This document shows, piece after piece, positions 4,396 through 7,512 of a DNA stretch of 7,512 bases (its first letter is position 1; each line of letters starts with the position of its first letter). The notes below the pieces were generated by a model. The model made no database searches, was not told the DNA's origin, and saw only the letters and a program-made list of their open reading frames with translations. A program made the position numbers and the translations under genes. This stretch comes from Candidatus Bathyarchaeota archaeon (GTDB lineage Archaea; Thermoproteota; Bathyarchaeia; Hecatellales; Hecatellaceae): NCBI GenBank assembly GCA_030669485.1, contig DAOVDL010000028.1:1-7512 (forward strand). The letters run 5' to 3'.

Positions 4396-5532
4396 ATGGA
4401 GTATTTGAAAGGATTAGAAGTAGGCAGCATTCAGTCTGAACCTGTTTTCGTCTCCCCCTTGAATCCAATTTCCAAGGTGATAGGGGCTCTGAAAGAGCAT
4501 GACGCCTACGAGGCTTTGGTTATGGTTGGGAGGAAGGTGGGGATGGTGACATCTCGAGATCTCCTAAATGTAACCAACATAACCACTCGAAAGACGGAGA
4601 CGATGGTTAAGTTCGTACCTACCCTTACGCCGAGCGACAGCTTGAATAAGGCAGCTCGGATAATGATGCAGTACAGGATCAGATCTCTCACCATAGCGGA
4701 GGGAAACAAAGTTTCTGGAGTGGTGACATCCCTAGCCATCCTCCAGCAGATGCAAAATGCATCGATAGGTGGATTGAAGATAAGGAGCATTATGACACAG
4801 CACCCTATAACGGTTGAGATCAGTTACTCCCTAGCTAAAGCCAGAAACCTGATGGTTAAGAAGAAGCTAGACCACCTTCCCGTTCTAAACAGCGGTAAGC
4901 TATGTGGACTGTTGACGTCAACCCACATACTATACAACCTCATACCTTCAGAAGCAACCCAGATGGGGGCTTGGGGTGCCGAATCTAAAAGACGGTTAGC
5001 CGCCCCTGTGAAGGATCTGATGGATCCTCATCCCTTCACCTGTGAGGTGGATGAGGATGTTGCCTCTACGCTGAAAAATATGTTGAAGCATAGTGTTACC
5101 TACTCTGTGGTCAAGCGGTGGGAAGAGATCCACGGCATAGTCACCTGCAGAGACTTTGTGAAAGTGGTGGCTGAGCCTTCGGAGACCGAGGAAACTCCTA
5201 TGTACATTATTGGGCTGCCTGACGACCCCTTTGAGGCTGAGGCAGCCAAGCTTAAGTTAACTAGGGCAGTTAAGCTTCTGAAACGGCGCCTTCCAACTCT
5301 CTTAGAGGTAAGGTCTACAGTAAAGACCCATGAGTTGAAGGGGCGAAAAGAACGCCGCCGCTACGAAGTGGATGTAACCATCAAGACACCTAAACAAATC
5401 TTCACCTACCATGAAGTCGGCTGGGAACTAGCTCAGATCTACGATATCATCTCCAACCGAATGAAGAAGCTTATAACGAAGAAGACAAGAGGGGCGCGAA
5501 GGAAGCCCTCCCCCCGCTACATGGAAACCTAA
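4396..5532 (+). CDS. Four-CBS-domain protein with C-terminal hibernation-factor-like RNA-binding domain (aRDF-like)
   Basis: This 378-aa protein has four CBS repeats at about 8-58, 70-120, 128-183 and 205-258, each with the usual valine-rich strand and the GxVTSRDLL-type end (GMVTSRDLL, GVVTSLAIL, GLLTSTHIL, GIVTCRDFV). Residues 268-361 then read as strand-helix-strand-strand-strand-helix: YIIGLPDDPFEAEAAK, LLKRRLPTLLEVRSTV, RRRYEVDVTIKTP, then YHEVGWELAQIYDII. That is the layout of HPF/RaiA ribosome-hibernation factors. The tail (356-378) is strongly basic. The same build, CBS repeats plus an RNA-binding end, is known for the Pyrococcus factor aRDF, which pairs 30S subunits. A likely role is to bind ribosomes under energy stress, with the CBS part sensing adenine nucleotides (inference). 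A TATA box and a dense set of palindromes precede it. GTGAG 9 nt before the ATG is a modest SD. The C-terminal assignment is by pattern, not by alignment. Confidence 0.82.
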   Translation: MEYLKGLEVGSIQSEPVFVSPLNPISKVIGALKEHDAYEALVMVGRKVGMVTSRDLLNVTNITTRKTETMVKFVPTLTPSDSLNKAARIMMQYRIRSLTIAEGNKVSGVVTSLAILQQMQNASIGGLKIRSIMTQHPITVEISYSLAKARNLMVKKKLDHLPVLNSGKLCGLLTSTHILYNLIPSEATQMGAWGAESKRRLAAPVKDLMDPHPFTCEVDEDVASTLKNMLKHSVTYSVVKRWEEIHGIVTCRDFVKVVAEPSETEETPMYIIGLPDDPFEAEAAKLKLTRAVKLLKRRLPTLLEVRSTVKTHELKGRKERRRYEVDVTIKTPKQIFTYHEVGWELAQIYDIISNRMKKLITKKTRGARRKPSPRYMET

Positions 5533-5608
5533 CAGTTACTTTGGAATGGTTCAAGTTCATGTGTGGTAAGATGAGATCAAGATTACTCTACTGTATCCTT
5601 GAAGGTGA

Positions 5609-5830
5609 GTGAACACGGTCAAATGCTCCAGATGCGGGGCGAAGATCCGCCGCCCAACCAAGACATGGTCCGTAACTATGGGGAAGGCTAAACGCACCAA
5701 GATAGTTTTCGGCATATTCAAGTGCAATCGATGTCAGATGAAGTTCAAGGCATCCATCAGAAAGGAACCCCTTCCCCCAGTCAAGTCAACCCAATTCTAC
5801 CCGCCACCCTCTGTAACCATGTACATCTGA
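5609..5830 (+). CDS. Small basic zinc-ribbon protein, function unknown
   Basis: This 73-aa protein has CSRC (C6, C9) near the N-terminus and CNRC (C39, C42) after a 29-residue basic linker. The linker (KIRRPTKTWSVTMGKAKRTK, then IVFGIFK) looks like two strands of a zinc ribbon, and KCNRCQMKFKASIRK closes it. The last 20 residues are Pro-rich. The high charge suggests RNA or DNA binding. It resembles small zinc-ribbon proteins of archaeal genomes that I know only as uncharacterised, so no function is claimed. The start is GTG 5609: a TGA at 5606-5608 closes the frame just upstream, and there is no other start before C6. An SD-like GGTGA directly abuts the GTG, which is unusually close. It lies 76 bp after the CBS/ribosome-factor gene with no clear terminator or TATA box between, so the two may share a transcript. 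Confidence 0.7.
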   Translation: MNTVKCSRCGAKIRRPTKTWSVTMGKAKRTKIVFGIFKCNRCQMKFKASIRKEPLPPVKSTQFYPPPSVTMYI

Positions 5831-5845
5831 AAGACAACACCTGTG

Positions 5846-5878
5846 GCTTAAGCAATAGTTCCTATGCTAATCTTTTCA
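5846..5878 (+). terminator. Possible terminator after the small zinc-ribbon gene
   Basis: An imperfect hairpin (TTAAGCA with TGCTAA, 5848-5870) is followed by TCTTTTC. The T tract is short, so this is a weak candidate. Confidence 0.3.
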
Positions 5879-5897
5879 GTTGCAAGCCGAATTCAAG

Positions 5898-5931
5898 CTG
5901 GATAGGATCTAGATATATGTGAGATATCCAG
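5898..5931. repeat. Inverted repeat upstream of the PAC2 operon
   Basis: CTGGATA (5898-5904) and TATCCAG (5925-5931) are exact inverted 7-bp arms with a 20-nt AT-rich spacer. The spacer holds ATCTAGAT (5907-5914), itself a palindrome. It sits just upstream of the TATA candidate at 5943 and could be a regulator site. Confidence 0.4.
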
Positions 5932-5942
5932 AAATGCAGTGG

Positions 5943-5955
5943 CTTAAACTTTAAG
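5943..5955 (+). promoter_or_regulatory. Symmetrical TATA candidate of the PAC2 operon
   Basis: CTTAAA-C-TTTAAG is an exact inverted repeat around one base and also the best TATA match before the ATG at 5985. The expected transcription start is about 5972-5976, leaving a leader of about 10 nt. AAGGAG at 5959-5964 is 20 nt from the ATG, too far to be its SD. Confidence 0.5.
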
Positions 5956-5984
5956 TTCAAGGAGCTATCTTAATTCCCTTTGCC

Positions 5985-6776
5985 ATGAAGATTACAAGCC
6001 TAACTATTAAGCGCCCTGTTCTGAATTCACCCTACCTAGTCTGTGGGCTTCCCGGAATCGGGTATGTAGCTAAGCTCTCAGCAGACTTCCTCATAAAGGA
6101 GTTGAAGGCAGAGCTCTTCAAGGAGCTTTACTCACCCTTCTTCCCACCGCATGTCCTCATAAAGGAGGACGGTACCGTTGAGCTGATGAATAACTCTTTC
6201 CACCACTTGAAGGAAAAGAAGTCTGCCAGAGACCTAATTATCCTCACAGGTAATACCCAAGCTATTTCCACTGAGGGGCAGTATGAGGTCTCAGAGCAGA
6301 TCCTAGACGAGGCTGAAAAACGTGGTGTATCGAAGCTCTTCACACTAGCGGCATATGTTTCAGAGAAAGTTGATAGGAAACCGAAGGTCTACGGCGCTGC
6401 CACCACTCCAAAGCTCATCAAGGAGCTGAAGGGGTACAATGTCACGCCGATGGAAGGGGGAAGCATCGGCGGAACCAATGGTCTACTCTTCGGCATCGCA
6501 AAGCTCCGCGGCATCCCCGCCATATGCCTCTTAGGTGAAACCCTTGGCTACATGACCCCTTCCGGTCGATCCATAGTAGATGCTAAGGCAGCCAAAGCGG
6601 TTCTACAGGTCTTGATGGAGATGCTTAACCTCAAACTTGACTTAACTCCCATTGACAAGCAAGCCGAGGCAACCAAGGATTTCATAGGGAGCTTGGAAGA
6701 GATTGAAAAGAAGACTCTGGAGCAGCTAGCTGGCCCTCAGGCTCCACCCCCAAAAGAACGCCAATACTACATTTAA
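5985..6776 (+). CDS. PAC2 family proteasome assembly chaperone with HbYX tail (PbaB-like)
   Basis: This 263-aa protein has the PAC2 core motifs: GLPGIGYVAK (21-30), ILTGNTQ (86-92), GQYEVSEQILD (98-108), YGAATTPKLI (136-145), GGTNGLLFGIAKLRGI (162-177) and CLLGET (181-186). An acidic, helix-prone segment (about 223-248), a Pro-rich linker (251-256) and a tail ending QYYI follow. The last three residues, YYI, fit the hydrophobic-Tyr-any (HbYX) signal with which PAN-type activators and the Pyrococcus PAC2 protein PbaB dock into the 20S proteasome alpha ring. It may therefore bind and open, or help assemble, the proteasome without ATP. The family call is certain, while the activator role is inference from the tail. 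The start is ATG 5985 with a short leader. A second PAC2 gene begins 16 bp after its stop, in one operon. Confidence 0.9.
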   Translation: MKITSLTIKRPVLNSPYLVCGLPGIGYVAKLSADFLIKELKAELFKELYSPFFPPHVLIKEDGTVELMNNSFHHLKEKKSARDLIILTGNTQAISTEGQYEVSEQILDEAEKRGVSKLFTLAAYVSEKVDRKPKVYGAATTPKLIKELKGYNVTPMEGGSIGGTNGLLFGIAKLRGIPAICLLGETLGYMTPSGRSIVDAKAAKAVLQVLMEMLNLKLDLTPIDKQAEATKDFIGSLEEIEKKTLEQLAGPQAPPPKERQYYI

Positions 6777-6792
6777 GTCGAGAGGGTGAAGG

Positions 6793-7497
6793 TTGCGGAC
6801 TAAGGTCTGGGTTGAAATCCTCCAGAAGCCAAGGCTTAAGAATCCTGTAGCAGTAGCAGGTTCTCCAGGCTTGAGATCCATTGGGAAGATAGTGGTGGAC
6901 CGCCTGATTGAGAGTTTGAAGCCGAAGCTCTTTGCTAGACTATACTCCTACAACTTCCCAGTCATCTACCAGACCAAGCCGAGCTACGCATCCCACCCCG
7001 CCTACCCAGGTCAAGGAGGTATCACAGCTGAGGATGGCGATCCAAGTCTACCCAAAGTTGAGTTCTATGTATCCACAGACCCCAAACTGATTATAACCCG
7101 CGGCTACCACGCCAACTTCAGCGGTCAGTATGAGGTAGCAGACGGAGTCATAGACCTCTACAAGAAAGTAGGCGTTAAGAAGTTCGTGATCTTAGCGGGG
7201 TATGCCCAAGAGGGAGGAAAAGTCTGCGGTGCAGCCACAGACCCTAAACTCATGGATACGCTACGGGGCCACGGTGTGGATAAGGGCTACAAGGGCCCCT
7301 TCCTAGGCTTCTCAGGGCTTGTTCTAGGCATTGGGATGCTTCATGGGATAGAGGGAATCTGCCTCTTCGGCCGAACTCAGCCTAACCTCGACGAACCAGA
7401 GTACCCTGACCCTGAGCCAGCTGACGCGGTAACCCGCAGCCTTGAAACCATCCTCAAAGTGAAATTCACCCCAACGAAACCTATGAAGTGGAGTTAA
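6793..7497 (+). CDS. PAC2 family protein, second copy, without HbYX tail
   Basis: This 234-aa protein has the same core as its neighbour: GSPGLRSIGK (23-32), GQYEVADGVIDLYKK (111-125), CGAATDPKLM (145-154), GFSGLVLGIGMLHGIEG (172-188) and CLFGRT (190-195). It differs by an extra Pro/Gly-rich loop at about 62-88 and a C-terminal end (PMKWS) with no Tyr in the penultimate position, so it should not dock like its neighbour. A hetero-oligomer with the upstream protein, as with eukaryotic PAC pairs, is plausible but unproven. The start is TTG 6793: a GGTG/GAGGG purine-rich SD lies 4-6 nt upstream, and the GTG at 6786 is out of frame. Only 16 bp separate it from the previous stop, so co-transcription is very likely. 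The stop lies 15 bp before the window end, and those 15 bases (AT-rich) show nothing callable. Confidence 0.9.
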   Translation: MRTKVWVEILQKPRLKNPVAVAGSPGLRSIGKIVVDRLIESLKPKLFARLYSYNFPVIYQTKPSYASHPAYPGQGGITAEDGDPSLPKVEFYVSTDPKLIITRGYHANFSGQYEVADGVIDLYKKVGVKKFVILAGYAQEGGKVCGAATDPKLMDTLRGHGVDKGYKGPFLGFSGLVLGIGMLHGIEGICLFGRTQPNLDEPEYPDPEPADAVTRSLETILKVKFTPTKPMKWS

Positions 7498-7512
7498 TTA
7501 TCTATCATACAC

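Noticed and set aside
4506..4790. 94-codon minus-strand open frame inside the CBS gene
   Set aside because: It is antisense to CBS repeats 1 and 2, with no ribosome site or domain.
5722..5922. 66-codon plus-strand frame overlapping the small zinc-ribbon gene
   Set aside because: It is in another frame and has no conserved pattern. The zinc-ribbon frame has two CxxC pairs and explains the region better.
6128..6343. 71-codon minus-strand frame inside the first PAC2 gene
   Set aside because: It is antisense to conserved PAC2 motifs and is a shadow.
1..7512. Mobile element, CRISPR array, defence island, tRNA or rRNA gene
   Set aside because: I looked for spaced direct repeats, terminal inverted repeats with a transposase, tRNA-like cloverleaf segments and defence-type domains, and found none. 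All larger frames are ordinary cellular families.

Overview
The window looks like a stretch of archaeal chromosome of moderate GC, most likely from a TACK-group (Thermoproteota-like) organism. A Bathyarchaeia- or thaumarchaeal-related lineage is plausible, but the sequence does not settle it. The archaeal evidence is a crenarchaeal-type single-OB-fold SSB, a PPP phosphatase, an archaeal alanine-dehydrogenase-type ornithine cyclodeaminase homolog, two PAC2 proteasome-chaperone homologs, TATA-type promoters and T-rich terminators. I see no CRISPR array, insertion sequence, integrase, tRNA or rRNA, and no sign of a defence island.

Layout: (1) 1-592 holds the 3' end of a small CxxC zinc protein, then an SSB with its own TATA box and T-rich terminator. 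(2) 593-1629 is a repeat-rich leader and a PPP-family protein phosphatase, whose GTG start lies inside a 15-bp tandem duplication. (3) 1630-2774 is a convergent region followed by the minus-strand alanine dehydrogenase/OCD homolog. (4) 2912-4162 is a divergent pair, a 70-aa zinc-ribbon protein (minus) and a cation diffusion facilitator (plus), separated by 102 bp that contain an inverted repeat. (5) 4163-5830 is a palindrome-rich leader, a protein with four CBS domains and a ribosome-hibernation-like C-terminal domain, and a 73-aa zinc ribbon. (6) 5831-7497 is a two-gene PAC2 operon. The first PAC2 protein ends in a proteasome-docking HbYX tail and the second does not.

How the genes may work together: several units deal with stress or resource state, namely ssDNA binding, protein dephosphorylation, metal efflux, ribosome dimerization or hibernation, and proteasome assembly or activation. 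They are separate transcription units, so a shared programme is inference only. The observations most worth following are the CBS/ribosome-factor gene with its palindrome array, the asymmetric PAC2 pair, the Cys-to-Ser zinc-ribbon variant beside a CDF transporter, and the tandem duplication at the phosphatase start.
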